A DNA stretch of 64,000 nucleotides from Chlamydiales bacterium. Lineage in GTDB: Bacteria; Chlamydiota; Chlamydiia; Chlamydiales; JAJFMA01. How positions within the stretch are numbered: the stretch's first letter is position 1; each line of letters begins with the position of its first letter. Made by a program: the position numbers and the translations under genes. Shown here piece by piece: positions 22,133-31,225 of the stretch. The DNA lies in NCBI GenBank assembly GCA_030679955.1, contig JAUXSF010000009.1:124001-188000 (forward strand). Reading direction: 5' to 3'. Below the pieces are notes generated by a model. The model saw only the letters and a list, made by a program, of their open reading frames with translations, had not been told where the DNA came from and searched no databases.

Positions 22133-22480
22133 ATGCCAACCACCACTGACTTGAGCAAGAAAAAGACCATGACGAAGAAGAAGCTGATTTCCTCTATTTC
22201 GCAAGAAAAAGGAATTCATCCAAACGACGTCCGTCACGTTATTCAAGCTTTCTTAGACAAAATGACCAAATGCTTATCCGAAGGCGAACGTTTAGAGTTC
22301 CGCGACTTCGGCGTATTCGAAGTTGTTGTACGCAAGCGCAAAATTGGCCGAAATCCAAAGAACGCTGCAGTGCCTATCGTGATTCCAGCGCGCCAAGCTG
22401 TTAAATTCACTCCTGGCAAGCGTATGCGTAAGCTGATCGAAGTGAATCCCAAGGAAACTAGCTCCGCTACCACTAGATAA
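22133..22480 (+). CDS. HU/IHF-family DNA-binding protein
   Basis: Nucleoid protein that bends DNA. 115 residues, with a short N-terminal extension before the family start (MTKKKLISSISQEKG). Recognisable: 'LEFRDFGVFEVVVRKRKIGRNPK', the beta-arm, and 'AVKFTPGKRMRKLIE'. GGAGAG precedes the ATG. HU and IHF subunits cannot be separated here with certainty. From memory, Chlamydia has an IHF-like gene (himD) in the same neighbourhood as accA and msbA, which supports a core-genome location. A strong terminator follows. Confidence 0.95.
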   Translation: MPTTTDLSKKKTMTKKKLISSISQEKGIHPNDVRHVIQAFLDKMTKCLSEGERLEFRDFGVFEVVVRKRKIGRNPKNAAVPIVIPARQAVKFTPGKRMRKLIEVNPKETSSATTR

Positions 22481-22502
22481 ATCTCTCTCCTCGGGTTAGA
22501 TA

Positions 22503-22566
22503 GCAGTTTAGGACGCCGTGCCCTACAGAAATGTAGGGCAGATTGTCCTGAACTGCTTGTTTTTTC
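22503..22566 (+). terminator. Strong two-storey terminator after the HU/IHF gene
   Basis: Outer stem GCAGTTTAGGAC (22503-22514) / GTCCTGAACTGC (22545-22556), inner stem GCCCTACA / TGTAGGGC (22520-22539), then a T-run (22557-22565). Confidence 0.9.
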
Positions 22567-22608
22567 AAAAAAAGACAACCCATCAATTTTTCCTTCTCAT
22601 AGTAGCTC

Positions 22609-22637
22609 TTGGCAAAATTCACACAACCCCTTATGAT
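22609..22637 (+). promoter_or_regulatory. Promoter of the L,D-transpeptidase-accA operon
   Basis: -35 TTGGCA (22609-22614), 17-bp spacer, -10 TATGAT (22632-22637), about 38 bp upstream of the ATG at 22676. Confidence 0.55.
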
Positions 22638-22675
22638 CATGACTTCAAATATGTGACCTTGTGGAGAGGAAGCAG

Positions 22676-23689
22676 ATGTCATTCCCCCGTTTATTATTGA
22701 TTTTTGCAGTGATTTTGTTTGGTGCTATAGGCGCTGTGTCTCTTTTTAAAGAGAAAACTCCTACCCCTGAGACCACTCAAATAGCATCTGCCACCTCGAT
22801 CTCTATACCCTTAGAAGGCGAAGTGCGTGTTGTTACCGCTAAACCTGAGATACCGCCTGCGAAAGTAGCGCCAGTCTCTAACGTAGTAATTGCCGAGACA
22901 CAAATTCCAGAAATCAATCGCATCAGTGAGTTCTTTAACAAGGGTTCTCCACAATTCCCGATCGTTGAAACAGTTATTTACCATAGCCGTGTGGCATGGC
23001 AAAAAGGTCGTCCAGCTTGGCTATCCGATTATGCAGCCCACTATCACACTTCGCGGCATTTCATCGCCCGTAGCTTAAACGGCAAGCCAGACTATCTTAA
23101 ACAAGACATCACGGAAGGCGATCGCTTCAACATTCTTAAGCCAGAAAAGAATGTGGAGTTTCACCTAGTCGTCGATCTACATCGCTGCAAAATGCTCTTT
23201 TACTACGTCGATCTTGATACCAAAGAACGCGTGCATGTTAAGACATATGATGTAGGTCTAGGACGTATCGACACCTCCAGAGCCTCTGGCTTCCTAACAC
23301 CATTGGGCAAATACACCCTTGGTGATCGCACAGCTACCTATAAGCCGAGCATGAAAGGCTTCCACAACGGCGACAAAGTAGAGCTAATCAAAGTCTTCGG
23401 TACGCGCTGGATCCCCTTCGAAGCAGAAGTAGCGAACTGCACAGAGCCTGCTAAAGGCTTAGGAATCCACGGTGTGCCATGGGCTTACGATGAAAAATCC
23501 GCACGCTGGAATGAAGACACTACTGGCATCGGTAAGCATCTCAGCGATGGTTGTATCCGAATCGCTACAGCCGATATGGAAGAATTATTTTCGATCATCA
23601 TTTCCCGACCCACTACTGTCGAGTTGGTACGCAATTTTAGCGATGCCACTCTGCCAGGACGGGAATTGGCACAACAAAATAAAACCTAG
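22676..23689 (+). CDS. L,D-transpeptidase (YkuD domain), membrane-anchored
   Basis: 337 residues from the ATG at 22676, chosen because GAGAGGAAG lies just upstream. An N-terminal membrane anchor (about residues 3-21) is followed by a Pro/Thr-rich linker, a region with LysM-like character (about 115-155) and the YkuD catalytic domain. The active-site motif is clear: 'GIHG' then 'LSDGCIRI', with the nucleophilic cysteine. The family makes 3-3 cross-links or anchors proteins in peptidoglycan; in chlamydiae it would act on the scarce septal peptidoglycan, which is inference. It is followed after a few bases by accA. Confidence 0.9.
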   Translation: MSFPRLLLIFAVILFGAIGAVSLFKEKTPTPETTQIASATSISIPLEGEVRVVTAKPEIPPAKVAPVSNVVIAETQIPEINRISEFFNKGSPQFPIVETVIYHSRVAWQKGRPAWLSDYAAHYHTSRHFIARSLNGKPDYLKQDITEGDRFNILKPEKNVEFHLVVDLHRCKMLFYYVDLDTKERVHVKTYDVGLGRIDTSRASGFLTPLGKYTLGDRTATYKPSMKGFHNGDKVELIKVFGTRWIPFEAEVANCTEPAKGLGIHGVPWAYDEKSARWNEDTTGIGKHLSDGCIRIATADMEELFSIIISRPTTVELVRNFSDATLPGRELAQQNKT

Positions 23690-23698
23690 GGTGTGACA

Positions 23699-24649
23699 TT
23701 GGACGTCTTGCCTCACGAAAAGCAGATTCAAGAGTATATCAAGACCATCGAGCGCTTGAAAAAGCAAGATGATAAACTCTTCGGCAGAGAAATCGACACC
23801 TTAGAAGCAAAAGTCGCCGATCTTAAAGAAAAAGTTTACGCTACGCTATCTCCTTGGGAACGCGTACAAATCAGTCGACATTCATCGCGTCCCCATACCA
23901 TCGATTATGTTACCAAGATGTGCGATGATTTTACTGAACTGTGCGGAGACCGCAATTTCGGCGAAGATCATGCCATTATCGGCGGCCTAGCACTTATTGG
24001 TAACATGCGTTGCGTCTTGATCGGCCAAGAAAAAGGCCATGATACCGAAAGCCGCTTGCATCGCAACTTTGGCATGATGCGTCCAGAAGGCTTCCGTAAA
24101 GCTCTACGCCTTATGCAACTGGCTGAAAAGTTTAATCTACCAGTTGTATCCCTCGTCGATACACCAGGAGCCTATGCAGTTCTTGAAGCTGAACAGCGCG
24201 GCCAAGCCTGGGCTATCGCAACAAATCTGCGTGAAATGGCCAGCCTAAAGACCCCCATTATTGTTGTTGTGATTGGTGAAGGTTGCTCCGGTGGAGCCCT
24301 TGGCATCGCTGTAGGCGATGTCATTGGCATGCTAGAACACGCCTACTATTCGGTTATCTCGCCCGAATCGTGCGCATCGATCCTATACAAAGACCCCACC
24401 AAGAAGAACATTGCTGCAGCGGCTCTTAAGCTAACCTCTGAAGAAGTTCTAGGTCTTGAAGTCATCGATGTGATCATTAAAGAACCTATTGGTGGCAGCC
24501 ATCAAGACCCCGAGCATACCCTCGGAGCCGTTAAGCAGTTCATTATTGAACAATGGGAACAGTTGAAAGATCTTCCCGCAGATGTGCTTGTTGAAAGACG
24601 TTACCTAAAGTTTCGACGTATGGGCGCTTTCCAATACGGCGAGAAGTAA
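23699..24649 (+). CDS. accA: Acetyl-CoA carboxylase carboxyltransferase subunit alpha
   Basis: Half of the carboxyltransferase that makes malonyl-CoA for fatty acid synthesis. Key parts: 'WERVQISRHSSRPHTIDY', 'LIGQEKGHDT', 'NFGMMRPEGFRKALR', 'LVDTPGAY', 'IGEGCSGGALGIAVGD' and 'YYSVISPESCASILYKD'. I prefer the TTG at 23699 (AGGG 7 bp upstream; protein begins x-DVLPHEKQ, like chlamydial AccA) over the GTG at 23693, giving 316 residues. It sits 10 bp after the transpeptidase gene and ends just before ytxJ, so the three are an operon. Confidence 0.97.
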   Translation: MDVLPHEKQIQEYIKTIERLKKQDDKLFGREIDTLEAKVADLKEKVYATLSPWERVQISRHSSRPHTIDYVTKMCDDFTELCGDRNFGEDHAIIGGLALIGNMRCVLIGQEKGHDTESRLHRNFGMMRPEGFRKALRLMQLAEKFNLPVVSLVDTPGAYAVLEAEQRGQAWAIATNLREMASLKTPIIVVVIGEGCSGGALGIAVGDVIGMLEHAYYSVISPESCASILYKDPTKKNIAAAALKLTSEEVLGLEVIDVIIKEPIGGSHQDPEHTLGAVKQFIIEQWEQLKDLPADVLVERRYLKFRRMGAFQYGEK

Positions 24650-24650
24650 T

Positions 24651-24986
24651 ATGCAAAAACTCGAGTCTATTGCTGAATTAGCCAAGCTGACCGATAGCAA
24701 CAAAGACAAAAGTCTTCTTGTGTACAAACACAGCTACACTTGTGGTATTTGTGCCGCCGCATATGAGGTTGTCCAAGAGTTTGCTGCCAGCCATCCAAAC
24801 ATCACGATAGTGATGATAGATGTGTTAGCCAATCGAGATGTCTCTAATCGGGTCGCTGATGTGCTACATATCAAACACGAAAGCCCTCAAGCCATTGCCT
24901 TCATCAATGGCAGCGTCGTCGGACACCTGAATCATTGGTCCATCAAAACAAAAGCGCTTTCAAATCTGTTTGCACCTCAGCCTTAA
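24651..24986 (+). CDS. ytxJ: YtxJ-like monothiol/redox protein (DUF2847, thioredoxin fold)
   Basis: 111 residues. The pattern 'LLVYKHSYTCGICAAAYEVVQEF' places a redox cysteine pair (CGIC) after the first beta strand, as in the YtxJ family of bacillithiol-linked proteins, where the motif is usually 'KHSxxCPIS'. Then come 'VMIDVLANRDVSNRVADVLHIKHESPQAIAFING' and a cis-Pro-type 'SPQA'. It probably reduces mixed disulfides in the cytoplasm; whether this organism makes bacillithiol is unknown. Starts 1 bp after accA stops and is surely co-transcribed. Confidence 0.85.
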   Translation: MQKLESIAELAKLTDSNKDKSLLVYKHSYTCGICAAAYEVVQEFAASHPNITIVMIDVLANRDVSNRVADVLHIKHESPQAIAFINGSVVGHLNHWSIKTKALSNLFAPQP

Positions 24987-25007
24987 AACAAATGGGCATA
25001 ACACGAT

Positions 25008-25095
25008 AGGTAGGATCACTGCGCGATTGTACTCGCCACGCTGGGGCGAGTATATAGTATTCCTGCCTACCCTGTAAAACGTGCTATTTTTTTTT
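25008..25095 (+). terminator. Hairpin with T-run after ytxJ
   Basis: Nested stems AGGTAGG / CCTACC (25008-25071) and ACTCGCC / GGCGAGT (25031-25051), followed after about 14 nt by a run of ten T (25086-25095). The spacing is looser than in a classical terminator. Confidence 0.45.
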
Positions 25096-25157
25096 GTATA
25101 GCATTCCCATGAACGACGTGGTAATATCTTATGGAGAATTTTACCTACAGGAGTTTT

Positions 25158-28100
25158 ATGGTTAGAGTTGTTGGACCAAGCTGCCAAACGTTACAAGCCC
25201 TAAGTGAACTCGACGCTGCTAGAAAGGCTTCTCAGGGCTATTTGGCCATTGCTAACCACGTAATCTCTCTCGAAGTCGCCACCCTCCAAGATATTGCTAC
25301 TTACGGCAACCAAGCCCTACTCGATCTTCGCCACCTCTCTAATCCATCCACAAACCTCTGGTATACGTTAACCCACCTACTCTATGCTACTGCAGTGCCC
25401 TTTGCTTTAATCTATCCTGCTAGCGCAGCAGCTGGAGCGCACACGCTAAGCCTGCCAACCACCCCGACAACACACAAATTCACCCAGTTGTTTCAACAAG
25501 GGAAACAATGGATAGTCGATCATCCTGCCATGACAACTCTAGCAGCAGGAATTACTCTAGCCGGCTTAGGGTTAGCCGTTTCTCGCCTCGGACCAACATC
25601 CGTGCCAAAACCATTCTCAGGCGCCCCCCTCCCAGTATTCTCGACAGGTTCCAAGGAAATTTCGATAGTGAAAGCCCTCTTCGGGACTGCTCTTGGTGGA
25701 GTCAGTCTTTTTGCCGGCACAAAACTCTTCTCCTCATCAGAAACGAAGCTGGTTGCTTCAACCACGTTTCCAATGCCATTCAATCCCCCACTTACTCCCG
25801 TTCCGAATGATAGCCTTATGCAGCCATGCTGCCGTCTCTGCGACGATGGATTCCTCCGCAAAGAGACTGCCAGCTTTAACGGAACAGAGAGGAATCTATA
25901 TTACTGTGATGGCGTCTACTACCTAAAAATTGGCTACGATAACTTCAAACGGGTTGAGCGCGACGGCAATCAGATTACATTAGATGTTCAAAAGCTTGAT
26001 GTTGATGCATTGGCTCAGTCGACTTTTAACGATAGCTTTTTGACTGAGGTTTTTACCAAGGATGGAAAGCCGCATCATGCCTGTATAGACTTCAAAAATA
26101 ATAAGTCCCCACTATTATGGGTAAATGTCAGTGGTATTCCTCACCTAGCCGCCGTCAAAACGACTTATTATGACCGTATTCCTGCAAAATTAATGGGCGA
26201 TCAGGTAGTTCTCGAAGACGGGACCTCGACAGCTATCCAGTACAAAACCTATGAATGGCAAGACTATTTTAATGAGCATGGGTTTAAGCAGGAAGATGAA
26301 GGAATGCGCTTTTTCATCTTTCATAAAGGACGTAAATGCCCTGTCTTTAAACACCCCCGTCACCACGAAGCGCCGGTTATTGAAATAGCTGCCGGCAAAT
26401 ACGTTTTTTCCGAAATTAGGGGAAAGGTTGCCATTAGGGTGGAAGGCAAGCTAGAGTTCAAAGCCATTTACACAGAGCCCCTTAATCCCAGCTTGCCACA
26501 CAAAGACGCTTCAATAAGATATGAAAAAGGTTCAATTCGACGTGTAGACTTTGGTGAAAAATATAGTCGAGACTACTGCCCTATAAAATTGGAAGACGGA
26601 AAAGTCGCATTTGCGAAATACCCCCATCTTCAGATTGTAGAGATAGATGGGCTGAAGGAATACTCTGAAAAATTCACGATCACGAATCAAGGCCTTTCAG
26701 TAACTGTTAAGGACAAGCGCTATCAAGTTTGCAAATTTGGTGACGACTATTATTTCGAAGGGGAGGATGGCAAATGGTCCCCAGTTCTCGTTGAGAACAG
26801 CACCTGCAAATTCGACGAGGGTTCCTACTCTTTAGAACGGGCGGATATACTAAAAGAATTTGAAGATGCTGAGGTCTATACGAGGTGGGAACGAGATAGA
26901 ACAAGAGCTACGCAATACCTTGTGGAGTACGAAAATCAACTTCTTCAGGTGTTTATAAGCAAAAGAGGAAAGATATTGGGAATTATACCCAATTCTGGAT
27001 ACACACAAGTTATAGAAGCGCTTGTTAATTCGCATGCGACCATCGATGGGAGAATGTATAGAACCTTTTTGACAACGCAAGAATATAAAGAAGCCCACCC
27101 TACTGATTCTTTTGATCCTAGATGCTTCGGGCCCTGTAACCCTAACGGAAAAACTGCAGCAGTTCGGAACCCCAGCACATTCATGCGAAATCAAGATGGT
27201 TTAGAATGGAAATCCAGCCTTAATTCATATTACTATGACACCAAACTCCCAGAAAATGAAATTGGCACTTACTCGTATGCCTATCTACAAGGGGAAGGCA
27301 ATAGCGTTGTATATTTTTCCTGCGATGAAGGAACGATACGTTGGCTAAATATTGATGGTAAAAGCCAGATTGTTGGTGTGTTAAATGGCAATGTGTTTAA
27401 ACCCGCGACAGCAGGAGCTGATGACGCAACCATTGTAATTGATGGAAAAAGCAAACCATTCAACGGTACAACCCTGGGCATTAAAAAAGCATTTGCAAAA
27501 GCTAGCCAGACAATTAGTTTTTTTAACGTGAACTACATAGAGTTTTGTGGCCAGAAATGCCCTATCTTTAAAGATGACAAACACAAAAACTTAGCCATCA
27601 AGATTGGTGATCGACTCGTTCTCGCTTTTTATTATAAGGAAACAATTGGCTTTAGTTTCGAGGGGCAAAGCTACTCCGCTCCAATCCTCCGTCAAAACCG
27701 TACTTATGCTTTGGAAATGTATCATCCAAATACACCTCTTGAACGCTATGACGCTGATGCTAAAGACTTCATAATGGAATATGCAGGAGAATATCAGGTC
27801 TTAAGAGGCGACGATCCTAGCATAGTTATCTTGAAAAGTGACAATACATACGAATATGGTGAAGTATCGACCTTCGAGATGGTAACACGTTTAAAACCAT
27901 ATCCTGAGAAGCTGGGAAGAATCAGCTGGAAGCCCTTAAATACCAAAAAAGTTTATAAAGCCCTGCCCGATTTAGAAATAAGCAGACCAGGTTATGCAAC
28001 CAAGCTATTTGTGAACCATAATGGGAAGGAAATTCCGCTTCGAGCGTGGCCTTCCCAGAAAGACCCTCAAGTCTACTTGGGTAATCTTAACTCGAACGTG

Positions 28101-28379
28101 ATAGTTTTACCACGCAATGAAAGAGGTTCGGTAACACTTGACTCAGAAGATAAGAAAATCATGCGCCGGGAAATCAATTTAGCTACTGAATTTAATGAAG
28201 GCCACACGCGCAAATATTCTATTGGCACTGAAAGCTTTAAGCTTGCCGGTATAGGTAATTGCTACATAGCTAAGTCATCAAAAGGAGTATATTCTATAGC
28301 TTATGACAAGCAAGAATGGTTGTCATCCGTAGGATCTATAAAGCTTGATGGCAAGTTGCATACTTGCTCTGCCTGGTGA
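25158..28379 (+). CDS. Large membrane-anchored beta-rich repeat protein, unknown function
   Basis: 1073 residues from the ATG at 25158 (AGGAG 4 bp upstream). Not recognised. Hydrophobic segments lie at about residues 65-90, 125-145 and 170-190; the remaining 850 residues are rich in aromatic and charged residues in short strands. An internal duplication is visible: GRKCPVFKHPRHHEAPVIEI (about residue 392) and GQKCPIFKDDKHKNLAIKI (about residue 799), roughly 400 residues apart, in similar surroundings. The layout suggests a surface, inclusion-membrane or type III-secreted protein. It opens the block of unusual genes lying between accA and the MsbA-like exporter. Confidence 0.7.
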   Translation: MVRVVGPSCQTLQALSELDAARKASQGYLAIANHVISLEVATLQDIATYGNQALLDLRHLSNPSTNLWYTLTHLLYATAVPFALIYPASAAAGAHTLSLPTTPTTHKFTQLFQQGKQWIVDHPAMTTLAAGITLAGLGLAVSRLGPTSVPKPFSGAPLPVFSTGSKEISIVKALFGTALGGVSLFAGTKLFSSSETKLVASTTFPMPFNPPLTPVPNDSLMQPCCRLCDDGFLRKETASFNGTERNLYYCDGVYYLKIGYDNFKRVERDGNQITLDVQKLDVDALAQSTFNDSFLTEVFTKDGKPHHACIDFKNNKSPLLWVNVSGIPHLAAVKTTYYDRIPAKLMGDQVVLEDGTSTAIQYKTYEWQDYFNEHGFKQEDEGMRFFIFHKGRKCPVFKHPRHHEAPVIEIAAGKYVFSEIRGKVAIRVEGKLEFKAIYTEPLNPSLPHKDASIRYEKGSIRRVDFGEKYSRDYCPIKLEDGKVAFAKYPHLQIVEIDGLKEYSEKFTITNQGLSVTVKDKRYQVCKFGDDYYFEGEDGKWSPVLVENSTCKFDEGSYSLERADILKEFEDAEVYTRWERDRTRATQYLVEYENQLLQVFISKRGKILGIIPNSGYTQVIEALVNSHATIDGRMYRTFLTTQEYKEAHPTDSFDPRCFGPCNPNGKTAAVRNPSTFMRNQDGLEWKSSLNSYYYDTKLPENEIGTYSYAYLQGEGNSVVYFSCDEGTIRWLNIDGKSQIVGVLNGNVFKPATAGADDATIVIDGKSKPFNGTTLGIKKAFAKASQTISFFNVNYIEFCGQKCPIFKDDKHKNLAIKIGDRLVLAFYYKETIGFSFEGQSYSAPILRQNRTYALEMYHPNTPLERYDADAKDFIMEYAGEYQVLRGDDPSIVILKSDNTYEYGEVSTFEMVTRLKPYPEKLGRISWKPLNTKKVYKALPDLEISRPGYATKLFVNHNGKEIPLRAWPSQKDPQVYLGNLNSNVIVLPRNERGSVTLDSEDKKIMRREINLATEFNEGHTRKYSIGTESFKLAGIGNCYIAKSSKGVYSIAYDKQEWLSSVGSIKLDGKLHTCSAW

Positions 28380-28404
28380 TTTTTTAAGACTCTGACGTGA
28401 ATTC

Positions 28405-28430
28405 TGGTGCGGTGTCTTGTCACCACACCC
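28405..28430. other. Hairpin between convergent genes
   Basis: TGGTGCGGTG / CACCACACCCA can pair with one mismatch and a 6-nt loop. No T-run follows on either strand, so it is not a typical intrinsic terminator, though it lies where both neighbouring genes end. Confidence 0.35.
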
Positions 28431-28468
28431 AGCATTAGAACAAATGGACTTAACAGGATATACACATG

Positions 28469-30931
28469 CTATCGTTTCATTAACTCTTTGATATTTACAA
28501 ATTTGCCCTGATCATCCTTTATCCCTACCTGATCATCAAAGGCTTTACTTAGATCAACCTTCATCGCTTTTGCTTGTGCTGGTTGCTGCCCGGGTTTAAG
28601 TTCATAAAGCCAGATTTCTTGCTCCTCCCCTACCCACTGTACACTACAAGAAAACCCGTTGGGTCTAGAATCAAATCCTTGAACTCTTGGGATATTTAAC
28701 TCCCTCAAGAGATCCATACCTGTTGACAATTGAATCTCTTTACTCTCTTTGGTAGGAATATCTTTAAGCTCAGTCACAGCATTTGAGCGTAGAGTACTTA
28801 TCAATCGTTGAGCTTTTTGAAGCTGTGGTTCAATATCATAGTCAAGATCGTTTTTAAGAGCGTCCATGTACTTTGCGTCTGCTTTATTATAGGCACTTTC
28901 CACTTTCACCATAATTTCATCGAAGTCCAAATTAGGATCGTCGCACCATCCTCGAATCTCCTCAATATCTAGTCCTAGTTCGGCAGCTCCTTTAATAAGC
29001 TGATCGACTTTACCAAAACCAAGTCTAGATAGACCATCGCTGTGCATTTGCCTATCTCGAGAAAAGTTAGACCCCTGCTGCGTCATGTGTATCGCTGCGT
29101 AAAACTTAAGATCCGGATAACACTCCAGAGTAAAATCGCGAAGGTTCTTCACTTTCGGATTATTCACTGCTTTTTCCATAGCAGCAATGCGTTGCTCCAT
29201 AGAACTCACAATTTTTTTTGTATCCCACCAGCCAGGAGGTAGGGCCTGCATTCTTGATTCTGAGGAGGGGCTACTTGCAAACTGCTTAAAACTGGCAAGT
29301 CTCTCTTTCCATACAGCCACCTCACCCTTAAGCTGGGCTCGATCAGTGGGGGATAAATCTTGATACATCGTTGGGCTAGCAAGTAGACCACTTCGGAATG
29401 GGAGCCTGAGAAAGGATCTTCCCCACAACATAGGGGTATTCGATTGGGGCAAACTGCTAGCATTATCGAAGAATTTTAATTGGCTATTCTCGTCTACTAA
29501 TACGTTCGCCCAATGTGCATCAAACATCCCCATGGCAATCTGCGTTGTACAAGCCGGAACAACGTTCTTGATAGGAAGCTCTTGGGAGGCATCAAGAGCT
29601 TCACGTAGAGTCGTGCCCGATTGGGCGACCTGTATGCTGCCTTTTGGCCTATCTAAAGCATGGGTATTCAACTTCACCTTCTGTAGATTACCATCCCCAT
29701 CGATTATGCTAACCTCAGTACCCGCGTTTGTTTTTGAAATGTCTGCTCCAGAGATAAGATTCATTCGACCAGTAGGAGCGAACGATTTTTCCAGGCCCAT
29801 AGCAACAGCTGCATCATACATCAGGTGCTCAGCGAGTGCTGTCGATACATCATCTTTTTTCCCAGTTTTGTAGAAGCCAATCAGCTCATTATTAGCGTTA
29901 TAGATCTTTTTGACCAAGTTTGCTGACTTCCCTTCATTAGCGACCTCTGAAGGTTGCTTTAAAAGCCATTCTTTACCTTCTCTCTTCACCCCCTGAAGCC
30001 CAGCTTGACCAGCAATCGCATCAGGGTTAATGCGTGGCCGCTTAGACAAATCCGGTACTACAGCGGGGCTAGGCGTCGATTGGGAAATAACCACTGCCAT
30101 CTTCTGCTTAAACTCAACAACAGCCCTGTCATCCATTACCTTAGCGCCCGACATATAATCTTGAAGCTTAGATTTATAGTCTTGGGGAAAATCGCTCATT
30201 GAAACACCTGCAAAAACCTGTCGATCCCTTCCTTGAAGACCATCGACAGCTTCCGAAATCTTGTTCAAATTTTCTACTAAAGGTTTTAAGCGAAAGCCAT
30301 CCATCCCCCCCTTTGATAGCGCTGTGAACTCTAGCTCACTTCTAACAACCTGAAACCCTTCTTTAATCACGGGAATATCTCGCTGATTTGTAAGCCTCGC
30401 AGCCTGGCCTGGCGATACCAGGTCGAGCAGCAAAGAATGCTGTTCTCGAAGAGCAATCTGTCCAGACAGAAGCTTGTCACTTATCTTCTTTGTTTTCTCA
30501 GGTTGCTCATCTCCCGACATAATCCGGGCAGCATCGTGGATGTGATCCCAGGCACATTGCAACTGAGCATCGGACAATGGAGGCTGTAACCCTAGTTGAT
30601 CAGCCAACATTCTATGAGAGTCCGGTAGCTTTTCAGGCATCGGCCTCCCAACCAAAATATTTGCTCCAATAACGTGAACATCCTCACTCGCTCCTTTCTG
30701 TACTGCTGGAAGATTCTCCTTTTCCTTTACAACGCTCTTCCTAGCACCCTTAACCTCTTCAGATTTATGCGCTTTTACATTTCGATGAAAAACAGATCCA
30801 AGTAAGCCCTTAAAAAAGCCGGCTACCCTCTGCCTTTTGGTCTTTTTTACGTCAGATAACTCAAGTTTATGATCCGAATCAGGCTGGTTTACATTTTTAT
30901 TTATTCCATGATCATTTGGCACTATATTCAT
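28469..30931 (-). CDS. Candidate effector with PI3/4-kinase-like core (shorter paralog)
   Basis: 820 residues from ATG 30931 (a GTG at 30940 would add three; numbers below count from there). Paralog of the gene at 31226-34006. The central part follows the PI3/4-kinase/HipA-type layout: IGFYKTG (possible ATP-binding Lys358), AEHLMYDAAV (Glu371), SFAPTGRM, then the catalytic-loop-like GMFDAHWANVLVD (Asp474, His476, Asn479) and the metal-ligand-like FFDN (Asp492) followed by SSLPQ. The N-terminal 100 residues are basic and disordered-looking, as in type III effectors; the C-terminal half is helical. Phosphoinositide or protein kinase activity is inference. An AT-rich region lies upstream. Confidence 0.75.
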   Translation of the reverse strand: MNIVPNDHGINKNVNQPDSDHKLELSDVKKTKRQRVAGFFKGLLGSVFHRNVKAHKSEEVKGARKSVVKEKENLPAVQKGASEDVHVIGANILVGRPMPEKLPDSHRMLADQLGLQPPLSDAQLQCAWDHIHDAARIMSGDEQPEKTKKISDKLLSGQIALREQHSLLLDLVSPGQAARLTNQRDIPVIKEGFQVVRSELEFTALSKGGMDGFRLKPLVENLNKISEAVDGLQGRDRQVFAGVSMSDFPQDYKSKLQDYMSGAKVMDDRAVVEFKQKMAVVISQSTPSPAVVPDLSKRPRINPDAIAGQAGLQGVKREGKEWLLKQPSEVANEGKSANLVKKIYNANNELIGFYKTGKKDDVSTALAEHLMYDAAVAMGLEKSFAPTGRMNLISGADISKTNAGTEVSIIDGDGNLQKVKLNTHALDRPKGSIQVAQSGTTLREALDASQELPIKNVVPACTTQIAMGMFDAHWANVLVDENSQLKFFDNASSLPQSNTPMLWGRSFLRLPFRSGLLASPTMYQDLSPTDRAQLKGEVAVWKERLASFKQFASSPSSESRMQALPPGWWDTKKIVSSMEQRIAAMEKAVNNPKVKNLRDFTLECYPDLKFYAAIHMTQQGSNFSRDRQMHSDGLSRLGFGKVDQLIKGAAELGLDIEEIRGWCDDPNLDFDEIMVKVESAYNKADAKYMDALKNDLDYDIEPQLQKAQRLISTLRSNAVTELKDIPTKESKEIQLSTGMDLLRELNIPRVQGFDSRPNGFSCSVQWVGEEQEIWLYELKPGQQPAQAKAMKVDLSKAFDDQVGIKDDQGKFVNIKELMKR

Positions 30932-31029
30932 TACAATCACCGCTCATGATAAACTATATAATTATAATTTATCATTAAATCGCGATTAATTCAATTAAGC
31001 TAAACAAAAACATTATCAGAAGGTCAGCT

Positions 31030-31220
31030 AATAAAGCCGTTTTTTAGAATCAACGTCACAGTGACAACTATAGTCTTTATAGGTTACTTCTTAGTTTGAG
31101 GGATTTACATTGGCTATAATCATAAAAGAAGGGATCAGAACGGCGAAGGCTCTCCTCTATGGGAGGAACTACGGCTCGAGGCAAAAAGTTTGTGTAAGGC
31201 AGCTGAATGTGGCATCTAAT
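31030..31220 (+). pseudogene. Remnant of a second copy of the MsbA-like ABC exporter gene
   Basis: Bases 31030-31140 align with 34213-34350 of the intact exporter: GTCACAGT...ATAGTCTTT versus GTCACAGT...ATGATCTTC, then 'TTTGAGGGATTTACATTGGC' versus 'CTTGAGGGACTTGCACTGGC'. The reading gives FEGFTLAIIIKEG against LEGLALAIITKKG in the gene. A stop codon (TAG) interrupts it just before. The tail (31150-31220) can be read as 'LWEELRLEAK', similar to the exporter's C-terminal LWEARHK, suggesting a large internal deletion; this last part is less certain. Confidence 0.7.
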
Positions 31221-31225
31221 GCCTT

